A stretch of 64,000 nt of DNA, from assembly GCF_003814875.1 (NCBI RefSeq), contig NZ_RKQF01000001.1, positions 558,001 through 622,000 of the forward strand, given 5' to 3'. The DNA is from Streptomyces sp. Ag109_O5-1. Lineage in GTDB: Bacteria; Actinomycetota; Actinomycetes; Streptomycetales; Streptomycetaceae. This document shows, one piece after another, positions 29,586 through 37,218 of the stretch. The notes below the pieces were generated by a model. That model was not told the origin of the DNA. It worked only from the letters and a program-made list of their open reading frames with translations, and made no database searches. Both the position numbers and the translations under genes were made by a program. Within the stretch, counting starts at the first letter, position 1, and each line of letters opens with the position of its first letter.

Positions 29586-31256
29586 CTACCCGGCCTGTTT
29601 CTGGGCGTCGCGGTGCCGGTAGTAGACGGCCTTGGAGGGCTCCAGCGGCTCCTTGCCGAGGATCAGGTCGGCGGCCTTCTCGGCGATCATCATCACCGGT
29701 GCGTAGATGTTGCCGTTGGTGACGTACGGCATCACCGACGCGTCGACGACCCGCAGCCCGTCCACGCCGTGCACCCGCATGCTCGTCGGGTCGACTACGG
29801 ACATCTCGTCGGTGCCCATCTTGCAGGTGCAGGAGGGGTGCAGGGCGGTCTCGCCGTCCTTGGCGACCCAGTCGAGGATCTCCTCGTCCGTGGCCACGGA
29901 CGGACCGGGCGAGATCTCGCCGTCGTTGTAGGGGGCCAGCGCCGGCTGGTTGAGAAGGTTGCGGGCGACCCGGACCGCCTCGACCCACTCCCGGCGGTCC
30001 TGTTCGGTGGAGAGGTAGTTGAAGCGCAGTGCCGGGTGTTCGTTCGGGTCCTTGCTCTTGATCTTCACCGAGCCGAGGGCGTCGGAGTACATGGGGCCGA
30101 CGTGGACCTGGTAGCCGTGGCCGCCGGCGGGCACGGAGCCGTCGTAGCGGACCGCGATGGGCAGGAAGTGGAACATCAGGTTGGGGTAGTCCACGTCCTC
30201 GTTGCTGCGGCAGAAGCCGCCGGCCTCGAAGTGGTTCGTCGCGGCCGGTCCCTTGCGGAAGAGCCACTGCAGGCCGATGAAGGGGGCGCGCCACTTCGCC
30301 AGGTACGGCTGCATCGAGACGGGCTGCTTGCAGCCGTACTGGATGTACACCTCCAGGTGGTCCTGGAGGTTCTCGCCGACGCCCGGCAGGTCGTGGACGA
30401 CGTCGATGCCGAGGGCGCGCAGTTCCTCGGCGTTGCCGACGCCGGAGAGCTGGAGCAGCTGCGGGGAGTTGATCGCGCCGCCGCAGAGGATGACCTCCTT
30501 GGCACGGACCTGCTGGAGGGCGCCCTTGCCGCGCCGGTACTCGACGCCGACGGCCTTCTTGCCCTCGAAGAGGACGCGGGTGACCAGGGCGCGGGTCTTC
30601 ACGGTGAGGTTGGGGCGCTTGCGGGCGGGCTTGAGGTACGCCTTGGACGCCGACAGGCGCCGGCCGCGGTGGACGTTGCGGTCGAACTTGGCGAAGCCCT
30701 CCTGCCGGTAGCCGTTGACGTCGTCGGTGGGCGCGTAACCCGCCTCCTCGGTGGCCTTCAGGAAGGCGGAGAAGAGCGGGTTGGCGGCCGGGCCGCGCTC
30801 CAGCACGAGGGGGCCGTCGTGGCCGCGGAACTCGTCGTCCGGGTCGGCCGCCAGGCAGTTCTCCATCCGGCGGAAGTACGGCAGGCAGTGGGCGTAGTCC
30901 CAGGTCTCCATGCCGGGGTCGGCGGCCCAGCGCTCGTAGTCCATGGGGTTGCCGCGCTGGAAGATCATGCCGTTGATGCTGCTGGAGCCGCCGAGCACCT
31001 TGCCGCGGGCGTGGTAGACGCGGCGGCCGCCCATGTGGGGCTCGGGCTCGGACTCGTACTTCCAGTCGTAGAACCGGCTGCCGATGGGATAGGTCAGCGC
31101 CGCGGGCATGTGGATGAAGACGTCCCACGGGTAGTCGGGGCGGCCCGCCTCCAGTACCAGGACCCGGTTGCCGGGGTCGGCCGAGAGCCGGTTCGCCAGT
31201 GCGCTGCCGGCCGATCCGCCGCCGACGATGACGAAGTCGTACTGCAAGGGAGCCAT
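29586..31256 (-). CDS. betA: Choline dehydrogenase (GMC oxidoreductase)
   Basis: 556 residues. N-terminal FAD motif [19 protein letters not shown] signature [20 protein letters not shown] (as [16 protein letters not shown]), second signature [16 protein letters not shown], and the C-terminal catalytic region [13 protein letters not shown] with [14 protein letters not shown]. BetA oxidises choline to betaine aldehyde and can continue to betaine. ATG 31256 has GAGG four bases upstream. Its promoter region, shared with the divergent iclR gene, carries the perfect palindrome at 31325-31341. The first gene of a two-gene operon with the MTHFR-like gene. Confidence 0.93.
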   Translation of the reverse strand: MAPLQYDFVIVGGGSAGSALANRLSADPGNRVLVLEAGRPDYPWDVFIHMPAALTYPIGSRFYDWKYESEPEPHMGGRRVYHARGKVLGGSSSINGMIFQRGNPMDYERWAADPGMETWDYAHCLPYFRRMENCLAADPDDEFRGHDGPLVLERGPAANPLFSAFLKATEEAGYAPTDDVNGYRQEGFAKFDRNVHRGRRLSASKAYLKPARKRPNLTVKTRALVTRVLFEGKKAVGVEYRRGKGALQQVRAKEVILCGGAINSPQLLQLSGVGNAEELRALGIDVVHDLPGVGENLQDHLEVYIQYGCKQPVSMQPYLAKWRAPFIGLQWLFRKGPAATNHFEAGGFCRSNEDVDYPNLMFHFLPIAVRYDGSVPAGGHGYQVHVGPMYSDALGSVKIKSKDPNEHPALRFNYLSTEQDRREWVEAVRVARNLLNQPALAPYNDGEISPGPSVATDEEILDWVAKDGETALHPSCTCKMGTDEMSVVDPTSMRVHGVDGLRVVDASVMPYVTNGNIYAPVMMIAEKAADLILGKEPLEPSKAVYYRHRDAQKQAG

Positions 31257-31308
31257 GGTGCCTCGTCTCGCTCGCGCCGTCGATGTGCGCGGCATGCTAG
31301 TACGGGTA

Positions 31309-31320
31309 TCGCTATACGCA
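31309..31320 (-). promoter_or_regulatory. Promoter core TGCGTATAGCGA of betA
   Basis: TATAGC (31316-31311) fits a -10 box, 18 bases after TTGCGT (31340-31335), which overlaps the operator. The identical 12-mer occurs on the other strand at 35027-35038 in the Rieske ferredoxin promoter. Confidence 0.45.
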
Positions 31321-31324
31321 CCAG

Positions 31325-31341
31325 GTTGCGAACAACGCAAC
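31325..31341. promoter_or_regulatory. Perfect cluster operator GTTGCG-N5-CGCAAC (IclR candidate)
   Basis: 17-bp palindrome with 6-bp perfect arms in the 150-base space between betA and iclR. It overlaps the candidate -35 of betA and lies 66 bases before iclR, well placed to repress both. Confidence 0.65.
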
Positions 31342-31370
31342 TTGTAAGATCTTTGTTCACATCGCGTTAC

Positions 31371-31400
31371 TTGGAGTGCGTTGTTTACTGCGCGTATAGT
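31371..31400 (+). promoter_or_regulatory. iclR promoter, probably leaderless transcript
   Basis: -35 TTGGAG (31371-31376), 18-base spacer, -10 TATAGT (31395-31400), six bases before the ATG at 31407. No Shine-Dalgarno is present, so transcription likely begins at the start codon. Confidence 0.55.
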
Positions 31401-31406
31401 TTCGCT

Positions 31407-32204
31407 ATGAGCAACTACAGTCCGGATACCGAAACGAACGGCTCATCTTCTGGCGGCGTGCAGTCCGTCGACCGCGCCATCAGCGTCCTGGAGATCCTCG
31501 CCCAACGCGGCGAGGCGGGCGTCAGCGAGGTGGCCGCCGAGATCGATGTTCACAAGTCGACCGCGTTCCGCCTGCTCGGCGCCCTGGAGGCGCGCGGTCT
31601 CGTGGAGCAGTCGGGCGAGCGGGGCAAGTACATGCTCGGCTTCGGCATCGTACGCCTCGCCGGCGCCGTCACAGGACGCATCGACGTCACCCAGCAGGGC
31701 CGGCAGGTGTGCGAGCGGCTGGCCGAGGAGATCGGCGAGACGGTCAACATCGCGGTGATGCAGGAGCACTACGCGATCAACCTGTACCAGGTGCGGGGCA
31801 CGGCCGCCGTCACCGCGCACAACTGGGTCGGCCAGCTGACCCCGCTGCACGCGACCTCCAGCGGCAAGATCATGCTGGCCCATCTGCCCGCCAAGGAGCG
31901 CGCCGCGCTGATCTCGGACGGCGGCCTGAAGAAGCTCACCCCGCACACCATCTCCACGAAGGCGAAGCTGGAGAAGAACCTCGCCGAGGCCCGGGAGCGC
32001 GGGTACGCCTGGACGCTGGAGGAGCTGGAGATCGGGCTGCACGCCATGGCCGCGCCGATCCGCGACCGGGACGGCGTGGTCATCGCGTCGATCAGCGCCT
32101 CCGGGCCCTCCTACCGGTTCACCGAGGAGCGTATGCACGAGCTGGCTCCGGTGCTGGTCAAGGGCGCGGAGGAGATCAGCCACCGCATGGGGTACCTGGG
32201 CTGA
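31407..32204 (+). CDS. IclR-family transcriptional regulator, likely regulator of the betaine block
   Basis: 265 residues. Winged helix-turn-helix at about 18-80 ([40 protein letters not shown]) and IclR effector domain at about 90-260 ([39 protein letters not shown]). It stands in the middle of the choline/betaine genes, divergent from betA. The recurring palindrome GTTGCG-N5-CGCAAC in this block is the natural candidate for its binding site, and sites overlapping -35 boxes suggest repression lifted by a pathway intermediate. ATG 31407 is probably translated leaderlessly. A decayed relative lies at 19237. Confidence 0.93.
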   Translation: MSNYSPDTETNGSSSGGVQSVDRAISVLEILAQRGEAGVSEVAAEIDVHKSTAFRLLGALEARGLVEQSGERGKYMLGFGIVRLAGAVTGRIDVTQQGRQVCERLAEEIGETVNIAVMQEHYAINLYQVRGTAAVTAHNWVGQLTPLHATSSGKIMLAHLPAKERAALISDGGLKKLTPHTISTKAKLEKNLAEARERGYAWTLEELEIGLHAMAAPIRDRDGVVIASISASGPSYRFTEERMHELAPVLVKGAEEISHRMGYLG

Positions 32205-32260
32205 TCAGTACCCGCGCCCAGCAGTACCGGGGCCTGGCGCCCGCAGGACGACCGCCGTAG

Positions 32261-32287
32261 GGCCCGCGTCCGCATCCCGCGCGGGCC
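32261..32287. terminator. Hairpin between convergent iclR and Rieske oxygenase genes
   Basis: 8-bp stem GGCCCGCG/CGCGGGCC with an 11-base loop in the 103-base space between the two stops; modest in strength. Confidence 0.5.
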
Positions 32288-32307
32288 ACGGGCGTCCCTC
32301 TCCCGCG

Positions 32308-33441
32308 TCACTCCGGCTGCCGCGTCCCGAGCCGCTCGTGCACCCAGTCGTGGAAGGCGCCGATGTGGTGCTCGCTGGGCACCAGCACCCCGCCCTTGGC
32401 GTACAGCCGTGAGCTCATCCCGGGCTGTGTGCGCTCGCAGGCGTCGAAGTCCTGGCGGTTGACCCGGTCGAAGAGCTCCACGGACCGGCTGACGTCCTTG
32501 CCGCTCTCCACGACGTGCGGGAGATACAGCCAGTCGCACTCGACAATGGTCCGGTCGACGGCCACCGGGTACATCCGGTGGAAGATCACGTGATCGGGCA
32601 CCAGGTTGATGAACACCTGCGGTTTGACGGTGATCGCGTAGTAGCGCCGGTCCTGGTCCTCGGAGACTCCGGGGATGCGGTCGAGGCCCTCGGAGCCGTC
32701 GACGGTGAAGCCCTGGATGTCCGTGCCGAACTCGGCGCCGTGGCCCACGTAGTACTGGGCGGCGTAGCCGTCGGCGAACTCGGGCAGCACCTCGGTGAGT
32801 TCGGGGTGGATGGTGGCGCAGTGGTAGCACTCCATGAAGTTCTCGATGATGAGCTTCCAGTTCGCCTTGACGTCGTAGACGATCCGCTTGCCGACGGAGA
32901 GGTTCTCGACGCCGTAGCGCTCGATCGACTCGACGTCGCCGAGGCGTTCGACCGCCGCCCCGATCACGTCCTCCTCGAAGGAGGGCGGGTTCTCGGCGAG
33001 GCACACCCACACATAGCCGAGCCATTCGCGCACCGCCACGCCCACCAGGCCGTACTCGGTGCGGCCGACGTCGGGCATCTTGGTGAGGTTGGGGGCCGCG
33101 ACCAGCTTGCCGTCCAGGTCGTAGGTCCACGCGTGGTAAGGGCACTGGAAGGCGCGTCTGACCTCGCCGGTCTCCTCGGTGCAGAGCTTGGCGCCGCGGT
33201 GCCGGCAGACGTTGAAGTAGGCGCGGATCGAGTGGTCCCGGGCCCGGGTGACGAGGATGGACTCGCGGCCGACGTCGACCGTGCGGAACGCGCCGGGCTT
33301 CGGCAGGTCGGCGGCGCGGGCGACGCAGAACCACATCGTCTCGAAGATGCGCTCCTGCTCCTGGGCGAAGATCCCGGGGTCCGTGTAGGCGGAACCGGGG
33401 AGGGTGGCGATCAGGCTGTCCGGCAGGCTGGTCGAGGTCAC
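32308..33441 (-). CDS. Rieske aromatic-ring-hydroxylating-type oxygenase, glycine betaine demethylase (GbcA-like)
   Basis: 377 residues. Rieske [2Fe-2S] domain at about 40-140 with CRHRGAKLC and CPYHAW. The catalytic domain holds the mononuclear iron motif in ENFMECYHCATIHPEL plus a later Asp. FNVCRHRGAKLCTEETGEVR and WFCVARAADLPKPGAFRTVD resemble GbcA and stachydrine demethylase Stc2. It would remove one methyl from betaine as formaldehyde, leaving dimethylglycine. GTG 33441 has GAGGAG six bases upstream. It is the last gene of the ferredoxin-reductase-oxygenase operon. Stachydrine or another quaternary amine remains possible. Confidence 0.88.
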   Translation of the reverse strand: MTSTSLPDSLIATLPGSAYTDPGIFAQEQERIFETMWFCVARAADLPKPGAFRTVDVGRESILVTRARDHSIRAYFNVCRHRGAKLCTEETGEVRRAFQCPYHAWTYDLDGKLVAAPNLTKMPDVGRTEYGLVGVAVREWLGYVWVCLAENPPSFEEDVIGAAVERLGDVESIERYGVENLSVGKRIVYDVKANWKLIIENFMECYHCATIHPELTEVLPEFADGYAAQYYVGHGAEFGTDIQGFTVDGSEGLDRIPGVSEDQDRRYYAITVKPQVFINLVPDHVIFHRMYPVAVDRTIVECDWLYLPHVVESGKDVSRSVELFDRVNRQDFDACERTQPGMSSRLYAKGGVLVPSEHHIGAFHDWVHERLGTRQPE

Positions 33442-33493
33442 GGTGCACTCCTCGGAGAACGTCGTGGATCGGTGGGGTGGCGCGGACGCCGGG

Positions 33494-34657
33494 TCAGGAC
33501 GCGGCGGTGCCGAACTGCTTGCGCGCGCGGGTGAACAGCCGCGGCTGGTTCATGCCGAGCACGGCGACCTGCCGGCCCGCCCGCCGGTAGACGGCGAGGA
33601 AGCTGCGGTCGTCGGTGGAGCCCTCCTCGACCGTCACGCTGTCGGCCCCGGCGGCCTGGCCGACGAACTGGATCTTCACGCCGTACTGGTCGGACCAGAA
33701 GTACGGGGCCCTGGGGACGCCGGGTTCGGTCGCGCCGTGGGCGAGCAGGGCGGCGACGGCGGCGGCCGGCCGTTCCAGCGCGCCGGTCCAGTGCTCGACC
33801 CTGCGGTGGGTGCCGGTGTGCGGGTCGTACCAGTTGGCGCAGTCGCCGACGGCGACCACCCCGGCCAGGCTGGTGCGTCCGTCGGCGCCGCACTTCACGC
33901 CGTTGTCGAGCGTGATGCCGGAGCCTTCGAGCCAGTCGACGCAGGGGCGTGCGCCCACGCCGACGACGACGGTGTCGGCGGGCACGCTGCGCCCGTCCTC
34001 CAGCAGTACGGCCTCCACCTGGCGCTCGCCGCTCAGCCCCTTGACCCCCACCCCGCACAGCAGCCGTACGCCGTGGTCGGTGTGGAGGGCGGAGACGACG
34101 GCGCCCATGGTCTCGCCGAGCGGTCCGGCCAGCGGGGTCGGCGCCGCCTCGATCACGGTCACGTCGAGGCCGAGTGCGTACGCCGTGGAGGCGACCTCGG
34201 CGCCGACGAACCCGCCGCCGATCACCACCAGGCGGCCGCCCCGGGCGAGGTCGTCGCGCAGGGCGCGGGCGTCGTCGAGGGTGCGCAGCACATGGACCCC
34301 GGCGAGGCCCTCGGCGCCGGGCAGGGTGCGGGCGGCGGCGCCGGTCGCGATGACCACGCCGTCGGCGCGGACCTCCCGGCCGTCGGCGAGCCGGATCGCC
34401 CTCGCGGTGCGGTCGAGCCCGGTGGCGCGGGCCCCGAGCAGCCACTCCGCGTGGAGTTCCTCGTCGTCCCGCTCCAGCGCGAGGTCCGCCTCGCCGATGG
34501 TGCCGGCCAGGAACTCCTTGGACAACGGCGGCCTGTCGTAAGGGCGGTGGGACTCCTCGCCGATGACGACCAGCCGGCCGTCGTACCCGCGCTGCCGCAG
34601 CGAGCGCGCGGCCGACAGCCCTGCCAGCGAGGCGCCCACCACGGCCACGGTCCTCAC
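33494..34657 (-). CDS. FAD-dependent NAD(P)H:ferredoxin reductase of the Rieske system
   Basis: 387 residues, pyridine nucleotide-disulfide reductase fold without the redox Cys pair. FAD site VAVVGASLAGLSAARSLRQ, NAD site VVIGGGFVGAEVASTAYALG, second FAD motif VVAVGDCANWYDPHTG, and the C-terminal reductase domain (about 315-385). It is related to putidaredoxin and BphA4-type reductases. GTG 34657 overlaps the ferredoxin stop by four bases (GTGA), fixing the start. It passes electrons from NAD(P)H to the Rieske ferredoxin encoded upstream and so to the oxygenase downstream, replacing the FNR-type GbcB of Pseudomonas. Confidence 0.9.
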   Translation of the reverse strand: MRTVAVVGASLAGLSAARSLRQRGYDGRLVVIGEESHRPYDRPPLSKEFLAGTIGEADLALERDDEELHAEWLLGARATGLDRTARAIRLADGREVRADGVVIATGAAARTLPGAEGLAGVHVLRTLDDARALRDDLARGGRLVVIGGGFVGAEVASTAYALGLDVTVIEAAPTPLAGPLGETMGAVVSALHTDHGVRLLCGVGVKGLSGERQVEAVLLEDGRSVPADTVVVGVGARPCVDWLEGSGITLDNGVKCGADGRTSLAGVVAVGDCANWYDPHTGTHRRVEHWTGALERPAAAVAALLAHGATEPGVPRAPYFWSDQYGVKIQFVGQAAGADSVTVEEGSTDDRSFLAVYRRAGRQVAVLGMNQPRLFTRARKQFGTAAS

Positions 34658-35016
34658 GCGGCGCCTCCGGCGAGGCGGGCGCTGATGCACGGCGGCAGGT
34701 TGGGGGCGTCGGCGGAGAGCCGGACGTGGACCATGCCGTCCTCGACGACGACCTCGTGGGTGCGGACCGGGAGCTTGGCCGGGGGTGCGTCCACGGCACC
34801 GGTCCTGAGGTCGAACTTGGAGGCGTGCAGGGGGCATTCCACCTCGCAGCCCTCCAGCCAGCCGTCGGCGAGCGAGGCGTCCTGGTGGGTGCAGGTGTCG
34901 TCGATGGCGAAGAGCTCGCCGTCGTCGGTGTGGAACACCGACACGGGCGGCTCGATGTCGAGCCGATGGGCCTCGCCTCGCGGCAGATCCGCGAGACGGC
35001 ACGCGGGAATCATCAT
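34654..35016 (-). CDS. Rieske-type [2Fe-2S] ferredoxin
   Basis: 120 residues, a single Rieske domain. The cluster ligands are CTH (about 42-44) and CPLH (about 61-64), 16 residues apart, as in BphF-type ferredoxins; FHTDDGELFAIDDTCTHQDA is typical. It shuttles electrons between the adjacent reductase and the Rieske oxygenase. ATG 35016 or 35013 are both possible; GAGG lies just upstream. First gene of the operon, with the cluster operator 29-43 bases before it. Confidence 0.92.
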   Translation of the reverse strand: MMIPACRLADLPRGEAHRLDIEPPVSVFHTDDGELFAIDDTCTHQDASLADGWLEGCEVECPLHASKFDLRTGAVDAPPAKLPVRTHEVVVEDGMVHVRLSADAPNLPPCISARLAGGAA

Positions 35017-35026
35017 GACACCTCGG

Positions 35027-35059
35027 TGCGTATAGCGAAACGGATTGCGATTAGCGCAA
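35027..35059 (-). promoter_or_regulatory. Promoter and cluster operator of the Rieske operon
   Basis: TTGCG-ATTAG-CGCAA (35045-35059) is a perfect palindrome of the shared type, overlapping the candidate -35. The 12-mer TGCGTATAGCGA (35027-35038) supplies the -10 (TATACG or CTATAC read leftward). Confidence 0.6.
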
Positions 35060-35200
35060 CGCCAGTTTGAGGGCCGCTCCGAAGCGTTGTCAAGGAGTTC
35101 ATCCGCCGGTTTACGCGGGCTGCGGCGGGGGTCGCCCGGGCACGCCGAACTGCCCTCTACAGCTCCGGTGAACAGGGGAAACGGCGTCTCTTCGGATGCC

Positions 35201-35244
35201 GCAGCGGCCCTGCCGCGGTGGTGTCACCGGGGCAGGGCCGCTGC
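35201..35244 (-). terminator. Hairpin terminator of the mscR operon
   Basis: 14-bp perfect stem GCAGCGGCCCTGCC with a 16-base loop, just after the hydrolase stop at 35257. It insulates the Rieske operon region. Confidence 0.8.
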
Positions 35245-35256
35245 GTCGCGGGGCGG

Positions 35257-35892
35257 TCAGAAACCGCGGTCGAGCCATTCCTGGAGATGCGGCGCCTCGG
35301 CGCCGATGGTGGTGGTCTCCCCGTGTCCGGTGTGCACGAAGGTGTCGTCCGGGAGTGTGAGGAGGCGTTCCCGGATCGACTCGACGATGGTGGGGAAGTC
35401 GCTGTACGAGCGCCCCGTCGCCCCCGGCCCGCCGGCGAACAGCGTGTCGCCGCTGAAGAGCGCGGAGAGGTGCGGGGCGTGCAGGCAGACGGCTCCGGGG
35501 GCATGGCCCGGGGTGTGCAGCACGGTCAGCTCGGTGCCCGCCACCTCGATGCGCTGCCCGTCGGCCAGTTCGGCGTCGGGCAGCCGGTCGGGATGGGTCT
35601 GCTTCCACAGCGGCAGGTCGTCGGGGTGCAGCAGGATCGGGGCGCCGGTGCGGGCGGCGAGATCGGGCGCGGCGTCGATGTGGTCGTTGTGCGCATGGGT
35701 GCACACGATGGCGCGCAGGGTGCGTCCGCCGAGGGCCCCGAGGATCGCTTCGGCGTCGTGGGCGGCGTCGATGACGACCGCCTCGTCGTCGTCCCCCACG
35801 ATCCACACGTTGTTGTCGACGTCCCAGGTGCCGCCGTCCAGCGAGAACGTCCCCGAGGTGACGAGGTGTTCGATGCGGGCGCCACCCGTCAC
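35257..35892 (-). CDS. Metallo-beta-lactamase-fold hydrolase, partner of MscR
   Basis: 211 residues. The dinuclear metal motif THAHNDHID (HxHxDH), a later His in HTPGHAPGA, Asp in FSGDTLF and a final His in VHTGHGETT are all present, as in glyoxalase II-type thioesterases. GTG 35892 overlaps the mscR stop (GTGA). In mycobacteria and other actinobacteria a relative follows mscR; hydrolysis of S-formylmycothiol to formate is an attractive but unproved role. Confidence 0.88.
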   Translation of the reverse strand: MTGGARIEHLVTSGTFSLDGGTWDVDNNVWIVGDDDEAVVIDAAHDAEAILGALGGRTLRAIVCTHAHNDHIDAAPDLAARTGAPILLHPDDLPLWKQTHPDRLPDAELADGQRIEVAGTELTVLHTPGHAPGAVCLHAPHLSALFSGDTLFAGGPGATGRSYSDFPTIVESIRERLLTLPDDTFVHTGHGETTTIGAEAPHLQEWLDRGF

Positions 35893-36974
35893 AGGATCAC
35901 CACCGAGCGCAGGACGTCTCCGTGGTGCATGCGTTCGAAGGCCTTCTCGACCTCGTCCAGGGCGATGGTCTCGGTGACGAAGGCGTCCAGGTCGAGGCGG
36001 CCCTGCAGATAGAGGTCGATGAGCATCGGGAAGTCGCGGGAGGGCAGACAGTCGCCGTACCAGGAGGACTTGAGCGCCCCGCCCCGGCCGAAGACGTCCA
36101 GGAGCGGCAGTTCCAGCTTCATCTCGGGGGTCGGAACGCCGACCAGGACGACCGTGCCGGCGAGGTCCCGGGCGTAGAAGGCCTGCTTGTACGTCTCCGG
36201 ACGGCCCACCGCCTCGATGACGACGTCGGCGCCGAAGCCGCCGGTGAGTTCGCGCACCGCGTCGACCGCGTCGGTCTCCTTGGAGTTGACCGTGTGCGTC
36301 GCGCCGAGCCTGCGTGCCGTCTCCAGCTTGCGGTCGTCGATGTCCACGGCGACGATCTTCGCCGCGCCGGCCAGGCTCGAGCCGAGGATCGCCGCGGCGC
36401 CCACGCCTCCGCAGCCGATGACGGCGACACTGTCCCCGCGCCCGACGTTGCCGGTGTTGATGGCGGCGCCCAGGCCGGCCATCACCCCGCAGCCCAGCAG
36501 TCCGGCGGCGGCCGCGGACGCGGCACGGTCGACCTTGGTGCACTGCCCGGCGGCGACCAGCGTCTTCTCCGCGAAGGCGCCGATCCCGAGGGCCGGGGAG
36601 AGTTCCGTGCCGTCGGTCAGGGTCATCTTCTGCTTGGCGTTGTGGGTGTTGAAGCAGTACCACGGCCGTCCACGCAGACAGGCCCGGCAGTTCCCGCACA
36701 CGGCACGCCAGTTGAGGATCACGAAGTCGCCGGGTGCCACATCGGTGACCCCGTCGCCGACCGCCTCGACCACTCCCGCGGCCTCATGCCCCAGCAGGAA
36801 GGGGAAGTCGTCGCTGATCCCGCCCTCGCGGTAGTGCAGATCGGTGTGGCAGACCCCGCAGGCCTCGATCTTGACCAGCGCCTCGCCCGGCCCGGGATCG
36901 GGCACGACGATCGTTTCCAGACTGACGGGGGCGCCCTTGCTCCGCGCGACGACAGCACGGACCTGCTGAGACAT
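35889..36974 (-). CDS. mscR: S-(hydroxymethyl)mycothiol dehydrogenase (mycothiol-dependent formaldehyde dehydrogenase)
   Basis: 361 residues, the same length as M. tuberculosis Rv2259 and very close to it in recalled sequence: [42 protein letters not shown], the structural-zinc Cys set in [16 protein letters not shown], and GCGGVG for NAD. It oxidises the formaldehyde-mycothiol adduct to S-formylmycothiol. ATG 36974 matches the family start; the longer frame is not needed. Demethylation of betaine by the neighbouring Rieske system makes formaldehyde, which explains its place here. A half operator lies 61 bases upstream. Confidence 0.95.
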   Translation of the reverse strand: MSQQVRAVVARSKGAPVSLETIVVPDPGPGEALVKIEACGVCHTDLHYREGGISDDFPFLLGHEAAGVVEAVGDGVTDVAPGDFVILNWRAVCGNCRACLRGRPWYCFNTHNAKQKMTLTDGTELSPALGIGAFAEKTLVAAGQCTKVDRAASAAAAGLLGCGVMAGLGAAINTGNVGRGDSVAVIGCGGVGAAAILGSSLAGAAKIVAVDIDDRKLETARRLGATHTVNSKETDAVDAVRELTGGFGADVVIEAVGRPETYKQAFYARDLAGTVVLVGVPTPEMKLELPLLDVFGRGGALKSSWYGDCLPSRDFPMLIDLYLQGRLDLDAFVTETIALDEVEKAFERMHHGDVLRSVVIL

Positions 36975-37023
36975 GGCCACTCCTCGGCTGACAGAGGGCG
37001 AGATGTTGCCCAATACGGCACGC

Positions 37024-37040
37024 ATCTCGTGTAACGCAAC
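37024..37040. promoter_or_regulatory. Degenerate cluster operator upstream of mscR
   Basis: One perfect CGCAAC arm (37035-37040) with a degenerate partner (ATCTCG) five bases away. The weak match makes control by the same regulator possible, not certain. Confidence 0.3.
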
Positions 37041-37218
37041 ACAGCATCGCCGAGGCCGAAGCGGCGGTCAAGAATCCGTCGCGCTGTCGATCCTCACTCG
37101 GGGCCGGGCAGTCGCCCGGTGCGCCGGAGCGGTCACCGGGTCCGCGGGTATCATTTGTTACGAAAATGACATATACATCCCACATCCCTAGTCCGGCACG
37201 GATGTGCTCGAGGTGAGG

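Noticed and set aside
37130..37218. Promoter of the SpoIIE-type gene in the AT-rich segment containing TATACA
   Set aside because: A -10-like element is present, but no -35 with acceptable spacing could be paired to it, so it was not annotated.
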